From Acanthaster planci (lineage: Eukaryota; Echinodermata; Asteroidea; Valvatida; Acanthasteridae): 64,000 nucleotides of DNA. The first letter of the stretch is position 1. The number at the start of each line of letters is the position of its first letter. Location: the NCBI RefSeq assembly GCF_001949145.1, contig NW_019091428.1, positions 1 to 64,000 on the forward strand, in the 5' to 3' direction. Under the pieces are notes generated by a model. That model was not told the DNA's origin. It saw only the letters and a program-made list of their open reading frames with translations, and made no database searches. Shown in pieces: positions 47,401 to 58,700 of the stretch. Made by a program: the position numbers and the translations under genes.

Positions 47401-50400
47401 CAATTGTACACTGTGATCACTATAAGAGCTTCTCACGTCTAGGAGTATCTCCAGCCATGATTTACAAAGATTAAGAGGGGAACAATACTCCTTGCCCTGT
47501 TGAAAAGTTCTCTTCCTTTTATAATGTTTAATGAAAAATTTACTTTTTGAATCATTGTAAGATTTCTGTCGCTTTTCATGTAAATCTGCTTGAAACAAGC
47601 CGCCATAGTGCAATTTCTCTCATTTTAAAGAAAGGAAATTCCCCCTTCCTTTTCATGAATTTTGCATTTGAATATTCAAATTTAGAAAATAATATTTGAA
47701 TATTTGATAATCGATCGAATATTTGGCTATTTGGCACAGCCCTAATAACGGAGACAGTCAAAATAGTGGATAAGAGCGCTGAATGCTGTATAAACCACAA
47801 TATTCTCTAATCGGGAATTATTTACTGTTGTAATTTAATTTCAGTCAGGTGCAATATTTATGAAACAAAGTTTCTGTTGCAACTAGACTTATTAACTTTA
47901 AACCAAGGGTAGATCAAAAACCATTTGGGGGGGGGTAGGCCAGATTTTTGTTTTAGTTGGGAGGGGGAGAAATATTTCGGAAATTACTTTTCGTAACCTT
48001 TTGTGCCTTTTCAGAGTATATCCAGCACGATACGTGGCAAAGGAGGACCCCCAATGTGAATGCCCTACGGCTATTGTGCCTACTGCATCCCCCCCTAGAA
48101 ATCTGAAAGGAATTCCAAAGATTCCGTCAACAAAAAAGAAGACACATTAGAGGGGGGTCCCCTTTGCCACATATCGTGCACCCAATGTTTCAGAGGGGTG
48201 GGGCTTAATTTGGGGGCTATTGATCTGGTTTTGGGAGGAGGTAATCCCCACTATCTCTGCCACATCCCCCCCTCCAAATTCCCTCCACTCCCCCCTCCCC
48301 CCACATTCTCTTGGATCTGCCATTGAACAATACTATTTTTGCTTGACTAGTTGTCTGACTGGCCGACAGCAGCAGTCATGCCCAACTTGAAGTACCAAGG
48401 CTGTGTTGACCAGGATAAAAAAAAGAAACACGTGAGATCAGAAAAGAAATTAAAACTGGCCAAAAGTGGATTTTATGAACCTTCATCCCAAAAATTTAGG
48501 GCAAAAACTGTGGCCTAAGAATACAGGTCGTATCTACGTCTTGTCTATTCCTGTGGATGTATGTAATCTCCAAAGCACAAGATGGAGACAGCCAGCGATT
48601 TCACCAAGAGGCTGGACAAGTGGAGACTGAGAATGGCTGGCTCAGCGGCGGCAAAGAAGGTGTATGCCTGCTACCTACTGGAGGTATGGTGTGTCAACAT
48701 CAGACCTCTGTGTACACAGAGGTTTCTTTTAGGAATTAATGCTGAAGTGTTCCTGGTCACCATTTGAGCAATGTCTTGGGCCATATTGCTCATGGTTTCT
48801 GAGTCCCACTGCTTGGATGAAGATAACACAATATTTGGATATCCAAACCCCATATCCATTAAAATCACCTTTGGTGATGGAGTGAGTAGGTGCCATTTCT
48901 GTTCTTGTTTTCCATAAAGCAAAAACAATTAACAAACTTGGACGGGGGGGCACTGGAGCCACCCCCTTGGGTGCGCGCCATTGACCGAGGGATACCTTTG
49001 TGATAATCCATTCATATACTTTGTGATATATGGTGAGAGGGGAGGCCTTCATTGTGACCGACGTCTGATTGACTTAAGACTTAAAGGCCCCTTTCTTTGT
49101 GTATGTGTTTCGGTCTAGTCCCTGTCCTTATCCTTTGTTGCATGTCACTCCTCTACAGTTTCAAGGAAACTCTCTGCAGCTAATGCATACGGACAGGAAG
49201 CACACTTGGGCCCTTTTCCAATACTCGACTTGGGCTCCATCTCAGGCTTCGTTCCCAAAACCAATCCCCGATTGTGGGCCTGAAGCGTTTAAATGAAATT
49301 GGATTACTGTAATTTCTGGCTTTCTTGCATCTTATTTGATGTTTTGTGGCACTATTAGACTAATTACTGCGCTTACAGTTTCAAAGTCAGCTAGTTAAAA
49401 AACAGGTGAAGCCTGAGATGGAGCCGGAGTATTGGAAAACAGCCTAAAAAATGTGTTTACGGAATGTCGCCTTAACTCTTACCGTCGAGTGTTGGGACTG
49501 TGGGATGACTGTGAGAAGAAAATTCTCCGTATTAATTGCAGGTCTTGATACAACGACTTTCTGAAACAGCCCTGCTGTCCCACGCCCCACTCGATGCACT
49601 CTACAAGATAGCCATCAACTCAAGGACCGTGGTTCACCAGACTGGGGAATGTGTTATCGGTGAGTGTATTGCATACTCGTGCTCCATGCAGTGAGTGATT
49701 TATTAACCACTGAGAGATTTCTAGAGTGGCGCCTACGCTTGAACACATTTCTGTCAAGGGGCACCGAAAGCGGACGAACTCTGGCTTGTATATGTATATA
49801 ATAAGTTGTGTACATTTCAAAATTACAAATCTGGGTGGGGGAATCCGAGGATCACAGACTTCAATTTGGAGGCACCAGTGCGCTCTACCCCTCCCCACCC
49901 GCTGTAGTTACTCCACTACATTCACGTAAATTACATTCAGTAACCCATTTCATGAGCACTTGCTGCATAAGTTTGTCAAGCTCCACCCGCCTCAAACTTT
50001 CACCCATTCCAGCTATTCTACGATGGGTTTTTTTTTATAAAATGTAGTTTTCATAGAAGGCCGCAGATGCAGACTTTTCAGTCCAGTTGAATAAAGTGTC
50101 ATAAATGCAGTCATAAGTAATCTACGGAAAGTTTTGGCTTGAACCTTTTTTGGTGTAGTTATTATTTGCATGCCTGAGTGATTTATTTTTCTATTTTATA
50201 AATTTTCTGTGTAACACCATTTCTGAATTGTTTTCCTGTATGTTATATTTTGACCTCAGTGAATTTTTCTTTGTTGTTTCGTTATAGTATTCTGTCTGTC
50301 ATTATTAAGTTAGAGTTATTCTAACACTTTATTTTACCATTTTTTCTATTTTATTTCTTGGATTTGTCTAAAATTATTACCTACATGCTTCCCTGAACTA

Positions 50401-53237
50401 TTTCTGCTTTTAAAGAAGTAAATGTTAAACTAACAAAAAAATAAGCCTTTTTCAAGTTAAATTTGAATAAAATCTGGTACACCGAGTTATCTGATTGCAC
50501 ATGAACGTAACAATTTGAGTTCCTCAGACTAAAGGCACTGTTGCTAGACCTCGTGATTTGGGGCAAGCTTTTGCATAGCAACATCCACCTCTGGAATGGA
50601 CTGGTTCCTTTGTGCCCTTCTTATCCATCGAGAACAGTGTATTGTTGCAAGGCATCTCTTTTGTAACTAAGCAAGAGCTTGCCCCGAATCACGAGGTATA
50701 GCAATAGTGGTTTTAGTATGGAGAATTCAAGTTGTGTTCTCGTGAATTTAAAGAACTCAGTGAACAAAGATTTTATTAAAATTTAATTTGCAAAAGAATA
50801 TAAAGCCCTACGTTAGAGGCTCTACCCATTTGTCAATAACTTTATTCATGGGTGCTAGTTAGAAGCCATGTAACCTGAAACACCATGTAGCCAGGGATCA
50901 CTCCCCGATTACACGATACAACCTGGGAAGTAGTGAACAGGGATCACTCAGGAGGATGCGGCTTGATCTCTGGCTGTATGGTGTTTCAGATTTTATCGCT
51001 TCTGGCTAGCGCCCAGAACAATGATATTAACAAATGGGAAGAGCCACCAACGTAAGGCTAGATACCTCAGTTGGTGGATCACTGGTACAGTATTCTGGAG
51101 GTTGCAGGTTCAAATCCCACTCCAATCAATTTCATTGTTCAACTTTATAATTAATATAAGCAATAAGTCAGTTTACCTGTAGAGTTTGACGATTTTTAAA
51201 AATGACATCTGCAGGTGAAGCCAGCACATCAGAGCAGCAACAGACCAAGATGGTCAAATCCACTGGCAGTGTGGATGCCTCCAGCACGGAACCACCCATC
51301 AAGATTGACCCAACACTACCCCCTGGTGTGGTCATCAAGGCAGCCACCTCCTCACAGGTTTTCTGGGGTAAGTAGGTAGACCAGCCTCTCAAGTTCCATC
51401 TCCAAAAGATATTCCGAGGAATGTCTCACCAATAGGCCAATTGCACCTGCTAAGTCACATGACCTATAGTGGATATTAAATTTCAACAAACACGGCATCC
51501 ATCTAAAGCAAAGGTGTTTTAAGTATCATCTATCAAAAATAAAGCCAACGGTAGGTAACGTACTCAGACTACTGATGTGCTGGTTACTATATCAAAACTT
51601 GGCTGTATTGTACTGTCAAAAGACACGTTGCTATGGGGTTGATACCCACTATAGGCCACGTGATTTAGCGGGTGCAATTGGTCGCCTACAAGAAATGTCC
51701 AGCAAAGGCCAACATGCATGCACTCGTACCAAGACGTAGCTTACCATATGCAACTTAGCATAGTAGAGAGGCATGCCCAGATTCTGCCCAAGGATTGGTT
51801 GAACATTTGAAGTCACTACACAACCCAAACACCTATCGTTCAAGCCAACATGTGTCTTTTTGTCACAGGAGTGTATTTCGTGCAAGTTGGCATCGAAAAC
51901 GTGCACGTTCTGTTGCCTGCCCGCGTAGCGGGTAGGGCTATGTGGATCAGTCATTTGACAGGAAACTTGCTTTAGGTTCGAGTGACTTGACACTACAGTG
52001 AATCCCTCATTTCTGCCTCAGCGGCACAGGTTAGGATCTCAATCCAGACCTGTGGATTGGGTTTTCAATCCGTGATTCTGTACATTGTTCACAGATTTGA
52101 AGTCCGCGGTTTCTCACACCTCTAATGTTGGCCTGCAGAAGTCTAAACCCACGCCGTCTGTGATCTCCTTGTTTGTTTGATCATCCCCTCCATTTCATTA
52201 CCAAGAGAGTACTGAAATCCAATTTTCAATAATTCATTACTTGTCACTGACGGGAATTTTTGTTTTGGTATTTCACTTGGTAGCCGACGACACTTTCCTG
52301 TTGGTACTGAAGGGTGCCGTGATACTGAACAAGAACGAAGAGTGGGTGTGTGAAGACGGGGAGGTCTTATGTGAGTATGAACATCCAACAGGGTTGGCTG
52401 ATGTGGTTAAAGATGTATGAAGCCAAAGACGGTTGGGGAGTTGGAACTTTTTAAGGCTGGTTCTTACTTGGCACAGATGCACGTTTGTGACATCAGATTA
52501 AAGGCATGCACGCTGCAAATTTGCAAATTTTCAACACATTCCAACTGATGGAAATTGTGCTGCCAGTGTTTTGCAATATCGCATTGGCTTCACTTTTATG
52601 TCTGTATGGACACTGAACTAGCCCTGCTTAATGTACAGAGCTGGTTCTTGGTAGCGGCTTCTGCCACTGTATGGCTTCTCTGCAAGTGCAAGACGTCTGT
52701 GTGTGCACGAGTTTAGCGAATAAAGATCCCAATCCAGTCCTGAGCCAAGAGTAAAGATCGTATAGCACCGAAGGTGCAAGATGGATAACTTTGCCCAAAA
52801 GGTGTAATTACCATGGGCGCCATTTGGGCAAGCGATACGCCTGCGCGGTTTACAGTAATGCTTCGGCGCAGGCTCACCAGGTGCACGTGCCTGCCGCAGC
52901 ACCTGCGCCTATGCAGTAATGTGCATTGCGCAGGACTATCGCTTGCCCAAATGGCGCCTATGCGATTAAAACATTTTACGTGTATTTGCGGTAAAGTTCT
53001 TCATCGCCGCGTAGCGGCGCTATACGATCTTTGGCCAAGAGTACAGGCCACGCCAAACCACCTGTAGTCTGTTTTTCTCTCTCAATTTCAGGGGTCCCGA
53101 AGGCTGTCCTTCCCCGCTCGAGACTGGAAGCCAAGAAAGACTGTGTGATTCTCAAATTCACAGGCTCAACTCTGGATGAAGCGTGTGGCGATTACCCAGA
53201 CACGAAGCTGACCGTCCCATCTGTCGTGAGGTTGTAG
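38424..53237 (+). CDS. Tandem cyclic-nucleotide-binding-domain protein
   Basis: Eleven exons: 38424-38646, 39803-39962, 41667-41835, 43213-43367, 43772-43848, 46996-47096, 48582-48683, 49542-49659, 51215-51367, 52284-52370, 53092-53237. All introns are GT-AG, every phase matches, and the sum is 1491 nt (496 residues). CNB fold 1 (about 68-128): PQVILTKGQKAKGIYIII, then SGDLFGELSTLFQIPCTATV, a phosphate-binding-cassette layout in which the usual Arg is replaced (PCTA for PRAA). Fold 2 (about 205-285): LVPAGSVIATEDDPPDE, IVVIIRGRVDV, then GEEGLFTGSSSLVSLKTAS. Fold 3 (about 355-480) is more divergent: VVHQTGECVIG, a Ser/Gln/Pro linker, DDTFLLVLKGAVIL, then a C-terminal strand-rich part. A basic helix (296-329) joins folds 2 and 3. 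No catalytic or membrane domain is seen. Exact family unknown; a cytosolic regulatory role is inference. The first exon is the least certain, and exon 7 could begin 6 nt earlier. Confidence 0.85.
39500..39741 (+). repeat. Tandem duplication of 121 bp in CNB intron 1
   Basis: Two adjacent copies, 39500-39620 and 39621-39741, differ at only a few positions. Each contains TTTTCTCCCCAG followed by ATG, an acceptor-like sequence, placed just before exon 2. Confidence 0.9.
40690..40769. repeat. TCTGGTCTGG-like repeat beside gap
   Basis: Words such as GGTCTGGTGTGGGTCTGTAG occur on both sides of the N run (also 40941-40960), so the gap is an unresolved tandem array. Confidence 0.7.
40770..40940. other. 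Assembly gap, 171 N
   Basis: Run of N inside CNB intron 2. Frames spanning it are artefacts. Confidence 1.
42811..43165 (+). mobile_element. tRNA-derived SINE
   Basis: The 5' part has pol III boxes: A-box-like TCTTGTGGTTAAGAG and B box GGTTCGAATCC. A body with CCTTGGGCAAGGCACTTTGT follows, and the 3' end has AAGGCGCTTTATAAATACC and an ATT-rich tail. The tail type is shared with L2/CR1-like LINEs, suggesting mobilisation by such an element. Inserted in CNB intron 3 in sense orientation. Confidence 0.85.
43420..43690 (+). mobile_element. Older copy of the same SINE family
   Basis: B box GGTTCGAATCCAGCCTG, then a body parallel to the 42811 copy (CCCCAGGCAAGACATTTGTC, TCTCCCCGCCCAG). It is strongly diverged and its 3' tail is lost. 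It lies 53 bp after exon 4 of the CNB gene. Confidence 0.65.
44473..44711. mobile_element. MITE with CCAATTTCATAG termini
   Basis: The left arm CCAATTTCATAGCACTGCTT with AAGCGTGAAAAAACCTTGCTT is the inverse of the right arm AAGCAAGGTTTTTTCGTGCTT with AAGCAGCTCTATGAAATTGG. The arms are about 80 bp and end near GGTAACC/GATTACC. I associate such termini with marine deuterostome repeats. A partial match occurs at 63923-63945. Confidence 0.75.
44714..44905. mobile_element. Foldback MITE family R3, copy 2
   Basis: Shares with copy 1 the AACGGAGAGAACCCC start, GGGGGGATGTGTTA, GTAACAATAGTCTAGAGTG, and the end CCCATATCTTGCCTGGTATA. It sits directly beside the CCAATTTCATAG MITE. Confidence 0.7.
45957..45996. 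repeat. Perfect 18-bp hairpin
   Basis: ACCCTTCGTGGACATTAC, a TGCG loop, then the exact reverse complement. It is intronic in the CNB gene, with no T run after it. Confidence 0.9.
47264..47744. mobile_element. Non-autonomous hAT-like element
   Basis: 481 bp. The left end CAGAGCTGAGTCAATTCGAA and right end ATTTGGCACAGCCCTA form the CAGRGCTG-type termini of hAT elements. Flanks ATAACAGA (47256-47263) and ATAACGGA (47745-47752) form an 8-bp target duplication with one change. The interior has AATATTCGA/TCGAATATT words and no transposase. Inserted in CNB intron 6. Confidence 0.8.
48013..48186. mobile_element. Foldback MITE family R3, copy 3
   Basis: The arms CACGATACGTGGCAAAGGAG and CCCCTTTGCCACATATCGTG are inverse of each other. 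The centre holds the inverse of the family's GGAATTCCTTTCAGA block. More diverged than copies 1 and 2. Confidence 0.55.
49208..49446. mobile_element. MITE with about 40-bp terminal repeats
   Basis: The left TTTTCCAATACTCGACTTGG plus GCTCCATCTCAGGCTTC is mirrored at the right by GAAGCCTGAGATGGAGCC and GGAGTATTGGAAAA. Non-coding, in CNB intron 7. Confidence 0.75.
50446..50796. mobile_element. Long foldback MITE, family R4, copy 1
   Basis: The arms, over 150 bp each, run from AAATTTGAATAAAATCTGGT at the left to ATTTTATTAAAATTTAATTT at the right, with inner blocks TTTGGGGCAAGCTTTTGC and AGAGCTTGCCCCGAATCACG. Closely related to 56810-57160. Confidence 0.8.
51050..51165 (+). mobile_element. tRNA-like SINE fragment
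   Basis: TACCTCAGTTGGTGGATCAC resembles an A-box region and GGTTGCAGGTTCAAATCCCA a B-box region. No second half is seen. Ends 49 bp before exon 9 of the CNB gene. Confidence 0.5.
52754..53033. mobile_element. Foldback element with 10-bp target duplication
   Basis: The termini AAGATCGTATAGC and GCTATACGATCTT are inverse of each other, and the inner blocks GGCGCCATTTGGGCAAGCGA pair with TCGCTTGCCCAAATGGCGCC. GCCAAGAGTA flanks both ends (52744-52753 and 53034-53043). Long arms and a 9-10 bp duplication fit Mutator-like or Foldback transposition. It lies 58 bp before the last CNB exon. Confidence 0.85.
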
Positions 53238-53401
53238 CCCAAGTGCCACATGAACAAGAAGTATTCTTGTGACGAGGCTGAACAAGAACAGCATTCCCAA
53301 ACTCTCCGTCCAAGCGTAATATTCATTCCCAGCTTTTGTATTTGGTCACGGTGCTCAAGATTTTTGGTCCAGTATTAAATGTATCCATTGCTGTTTTGAA
53401 A

Positions 53402-53407
53402 AATAAA
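53402..53407 (+). promoter_or_regulatory. Polyadenylation signal of the CNB gene
   Basis: AATAAA, 165 nt past the TAG stop. Confidence 0.7.
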
Positions 53408-54299
53408 GAGTTAATGTTCTCTAATGCATACAACAGGGCTCAGACATTTTTGCAGCTCAAAGAAAGAAATGACTGAGTGACAAGTGTTTCAAGGGGCGAG
53501 TTCGAGCGACGACTATGGTTAACTGTAGCTCGACTAACACCGAACGATAAGTGGTTTGGGCTATCTTGTTGACCATTTGGGACTAGGCCCTAGGCCATAG
53601 TCGCACTGCTGGCTATCAATCACTGATTTCGTTTACCATTACGGAGGGAAACATTCACATGAAAATAACTGTACGAGATTTCAGTGACCCTGCATGTTTC
53701 GAGAATCGCAGCTAATGGTGAAATGTGAGTAACGATAAGATTTCATAAAATAGGTTGACTGTGGTCTTTCGAGTTTTACTGAATTGCACATGCGCATTGT
53801 TAGAATGCATCTGACTACTGGTTGACCTATAGTTAGCCTTCGAACGTTACCCTAGCTGTGATTAAGTCTGTCAAACTTGTAAGTGTGAACCATTTTCATT
53901 TCATACCCAGCAAATTTTGCCGGGACTTGAAAATTTGATTTACTCTCATATTAAGTATTCACCTGCCTCTAGCCATGTGAGTTTTTGCCAGGTTATACCT
54001 ATTTGTAAATAACATAAACTCAAAAAAAAAAAAAACCTGAAAAAGCTATCACTGACAACTCCCAGCGCAAATGATTCAAGAGCTGTAAAAATCCACATTC
54101 CAACAAACACTTGTATTTTCTTTTCTCTTGGCTGGTATTTCTTTCCATGGAAAGACCGTTTATAAAATACTTTAGTCTTTTAACAAATAACTTCAGAATA
54201 AATATCTACATGTGCTGTGTTCCCACTTTTATATTTCTTGTGCCAGAATAGCCGGCGTCCCTTACGAAAATCTCACCATTGCAGCTTTTTAATGCTTGG
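53408..54299. other. Intergenic between convergent genes
   Basis: No exon seen. Confidence 0.5.
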
Positions 54300-54556
54300 G
54301 AACCAGCCCTAACACAGCAGGGGATAAAGACTGAATTTATATCCGATCACCCAACAGCGCATTTAGGGCCAATTACAGCGGGATGACGAGGGAAGAAGAC
54401 ATCGAAGAGATGTTCCGTTCTAGAGGTTGGAGGAAAACCCACTGACTGAGGTAGGGACTGACAACCCAATCCGCATACGGGCCGAGCTGGATTCGAACCC
54501 ACACCCCCAGAGGTGGAAGGTGAGGTAAGAATCACGACGCCAACCTGACTCCCCAC
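54300..54556 (-). mobile_element. tRNA-derived SINE, minus strand
   Basis: On the minus strand it begins GGGGAGTCAGGTTGGCGTCG, has A-box-like TTGGCGTCGTGATTC and the B box GGGTTCGAATCCAGC, then a body ending near GTTAGGGCTGGTTCCC. A different family from the SINE at 42811. Confidence 0.65.
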
Positions 54557-55081
54557 AAATGCACACAAATCAGAGATGGTTTACAGAGGGTAATTTTACT
54601 GCGTGGCACACTGGGTTAAGTAGCACAAGACCAATCCTGATATGTGGGTGTGGTTGGTTCAACTGTTATTTTTTCAGGGAGTCCTTCAACAGTTTCTGCC
54701 AGCATTATGGACAAAATTAGCGACACTTCAATGTGGCTAGTTTACTAATGCAGAGAAATGACCCCAGCAAAGGAGAAAAAACGTTTACAAAAATGTTAAA
54801 ATGACCGTAAATGGGACACAAAGACACCTTTGATGGATAAAACAAGATACTTCCATATTTCCCTCGATAAAAACTAGACAAGACTGCTCCTCTTTTGACT
54901 TGCATAACATGACATCAACAATGTTGTATTAAGAGTAATACAGGTGTAAGCAATACAAAAATACATTTTTTGAATACCCATTAAAAATCTACGCTTTGAG
55001 GGACTGTGCTGATTCCAGGTTTACATGTACATGACGGACATGTAGATGATGCTGACTTCTCGAGTGACGCGCTGGTATTCT

Positions 55082-55313
55082 TTGCTGGTTCATCTTGCTT
55101 TAAACGTTGTGCCTCAAACAATGCTAACTGTCAACCAAAGAAAACAAGAGACCAAAACATGAAACGGAAAGGCAAAATACACGTAGTTCATGTCACTTCG
55201 CTGGTTCAACTTGCTTTAAACGTTGTGCCTCAAACAATGCTAACTGTCAACCAAAGAAAACAAGAGACCAAAACATGAAACTGAAAGGCAAAATACACGT
55301 AGTTCATGTCACT
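55082..55313 (+). repeat. Tandem duplication of 116 bp
   Basis: 55082-55197 and 55198-55313 are near-identical (both with CTTGCTTTAAACGTTGTGCC and GGCAAAATACACGTAGTTCA). Confidence 0.85.
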
Positions 55314-55621
55314 ATATTTGCCACATTTAAAGTGCTCACCAGGACCACGGAGGAAGGACCATGCCATCCAATTTTGTCATATTTGTGATAACGCTGGATG
55401 GAAAGCAACAGGGGATCATGAATACGTTCAAAAATATTGAAAATGATGAAAATGCCAGGCATGACAATCCTGATTTGTTTTTTTTTTTTCTTTCTTTTTG
55501 GCGACAGTCTCCAGAAAGGAAAGGGGGGTCCCAGAAAAAAAAGACTGCAATATGTAACACTTGGATAGCCCTTACCGAGTGCCAAAATCAAAGTTGTCCT
55601 TTTTAAAAAAATCCCCTCCAA

Positions 55622-55627
55622 TTTATT
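55622..55627 (-). promoter_or_regulatory. Polyadenylation signal of CTU1
   Basis: AATAAA on the minus strand, about 105-120 nt beyond the candidate CTU1 stop codons. Confidence 0.55.
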
Positions 55628-55730
55628 TCACAAGGAATCCACGGATATCAGCTAAACAAATCTCTACATGATACACGTTTAATAAACGAAGCCAGAATCT
55701 GTGACACTTCCATCTGAGCTGCACGCCGAA

Positions 55731-58700
55731 TTAAAAAAAAAATCTAGTCCTCATCAGCCGCGCGTTGCCAGTTTTTGAGTTGGAACTTCCGAAGAAAATC
55801 TCGGGTGTCAATGTCATCTTTCTCACCTTCTTTCTCTCTTTGTGTTCCTTCCCGATGCCAAGTCTGTAAGGGCCAAAAACAAGGGGGGGTGGGAAACTGA
55901 TGAAAAGTCCTGCCTTTTTCTTCGTACCTGCCTTGCAGGTGGCNNNNNNNNNNNNNNNNNNNNNNNNNNNNNNNNNNNNNNNNNNNNNNNNNNNNNNNNN
56001 NNNNNNNNNNNNNNNNNNNNNNNNNNNNNNNNNNNNNNNNNNNNNNNNNNNNNNNNNNNNNNNNNNNNNNNNNNNNNNNNNNNNNNNNNNNNNNNNNNNN
56101 NNNNNNNNNNNNNNNNNNNNNNNNNNNNNNNNNNNNNNNNNNNNNNNNNNNNCAGAACATGACCCAGGCACACAGGATCACACACCACCTCCTCATCGGG
56201 GTTTGCATGAACCCCCACGAGAATGAGCAGAATTTTGTTTTGGAAGAGCTGCAAAACACAGCTCGATGGCTGACAAAACTGGAGACGATGTAAAATTTTG
56301 TAAAATTAACAAATTATTTTCTGTAACACAGAAACGAATATTCCTTTATGTATAAGAAAGAATGCAGCCTAGAAATCCAAACATTAACCTTTAATACCAT
56401 ATACATGGATAATGGATGCCAACATGTTGCATGTTTCTTGTCACTAACTACCGGCAATAACGGACTGTACGTTCCCAGCATTTCAGCGGCTAACCCATGA
56501 ATTACAAATTAAGCTGTTCATGAACACATGAGAGCGCGCCGTCCAAACTCGGCCTTAGCACACTGAGTGGCAGGAAATAAAAACCCATTCAGTTTTAGCC
56601 ACAACTTACTTGGGCAGGCCTCGGTTCAGGCCCTCCAGTAGCACGCAAGCCTTGCAGAGCGGACGGCTGGAGATGTAACCGCAGCGATGGCACGTCCCCT
56701 GCGTGGGCATCTTGACATCTTTCTTGATGGACAAACTCTCCCCGGAATGGATGATGTCTGGGGGGGAGGGAGTGAGATGCCGATGAAGAAGTAAAGGTGC
56801 ATAGAATGAGCCTTTTGCAAGCTAAATTTGAATAAAATCTAGTACACTGAGTTATCTGATTGCACATAAATGCAACTGTTCGAATTCCCCAGACTAACGA
56901 CACTGTTGCTGTACCTTGTGATTCGGGGCAAGCTTTTGCATAGCGACCACCATCTTGGGAATGGACTGGTTCCTTTGTGCCCTTCTTATCCATTGGAAAC
57001 AGTGTATTGGCGCAAGGAGTCTCTTATGTAAAGCAAAAGCCTGCCCCGAATCAAAGGTACAGCAATAGTGCCCTTAATATGGAGAATTCAAATTGTTATG
57101 TTCACATGAAGTGAAGAAATCAGTGTACCAGATTTTGTTCAAATTCAACCCGCAAAAAGCTCATTCGCAGCAATACGAGACTTCCTCTACAGATGGGCAT
57201 TTCAAATGTTGCAAATGTCAATTTTCAAGCTCTCGCTATTCAAAAATGGGCAAAGTTCAAGGGTGTTTCTTGGGGGGGGTGGGGAAGTTGTGACAACCCC
57301 CTCCTTCATTTGTCACAGGCAGAAATGTTGAAAACGGTTACCGGTACACCTTGTGGAATTCATCTCTTCTGAAGTGTGGTCTTGAGAAGAACCGATGAGT
57401 GGGAACTCGACCAGGATGTTGTGGTCATCCTAAGGAGAGATGACCAGAGTACCCTGGTCAAAACTGAGTTGCCGCTCAACAGTTCTTCTCGGAACCTCCA
57501 CACTTCTTGAAGAGATCGATTTCACATATTGTACCAACAAACCTCACTCAGTCTAGCCTCCACCACGCAGAGTTCAAAAACTGAATACGGTTGTTAACTG
57601 TCAATTCCAACTTGCAGATGAAAACAACGACTCACCTATGATTGAACTAGGTCTGATTTTTTCTAGGTCTTTGAGATATGTTCTGGCATGGCCTCGGTAT
57701 GCGTTGGGGGAATATATACACTCCGTGGAGAAGTAGTCTAACTTCTTAAAATATGCGTACCTGTGCGTAACAGAAAGAGAGCACCAACTGACTTTAAATC
57801 CTTGGATCGGAATTCAAATATGTGATACTTGAAGCTCTCCGACTGGTCCTAAATCTGTCACAGGGATTGTTTAAAACCACCATTCAAATATTGCCAAGGG
57901 CCACCGTGCTCTATGCAACAGTATGTAGCACGCCTCATGCACCCATTTCAAGATTGGGCCATGTTTAGCACCACGCGTGCTGTGGCAAAAACCTTGGCCA
58001 AGAAGGGGCTCCCAAACACATGGAGTACATCAGTTACACAAAATTGCTAGAATTTTTCCGGTTCTTAAGCTTGTTTCTACTTTGTGACCTCTAAAAGCAT
58101 CCTGTGGCGTAGATTTATTAACCTTCTGACCAAAAATTAAGAGTCCTCGCCTTCAGCTTGGGCAGTTCACCAGCTACATCGAGCAGACCACGATCTGTTT
58201 TGCATCATGTTTAAAAACTATACTACGTTGTGTGCCCGGCAAAACGTCGTAAGTGCGCTTGCGCCCTTTTGCCCGGAAGCATGATCTGAGTAGAAAAAAT
58301 GTTCCTGGTAAAAGGACGAAAGAAACACACTCTCTTTGTTTAATAAAACGGATGAAATTTACTACAAAATCAACACAGGCTGTGCATAAAGCAAGCTTTG
58401 AACAACTGATCAAACGACTTGGGAAATTTTTTTTTTAGCTTTTTGCAAAGAAATCTTTATATTTCATTAAAATAAAACAGTTGCATAAATGCATCCTTTT
58501 GCCGGGAACTTTTTTTTGGCAGCGATCATTCATCCCGGCAAAAGGTCGTAAGCGCTTACGACCCTCTTCCGGGCAGAGAACGACTATTAGTTTTCCCCTT
58601 TTAACACGGGACGGATGGCAGGAAACAGAAGTTTCCTCCAGTACACTGGATACTCACATGACTATTTCTTTCTCGTACGTGTATTTGAATGGTTTGCATC

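Noticed and set aside
55744-56259. Frames of 108-171 residues across the second gap
   Set aside because: Open only because N codons contain no stops. Only the CTU1 part below 55863 is supported.
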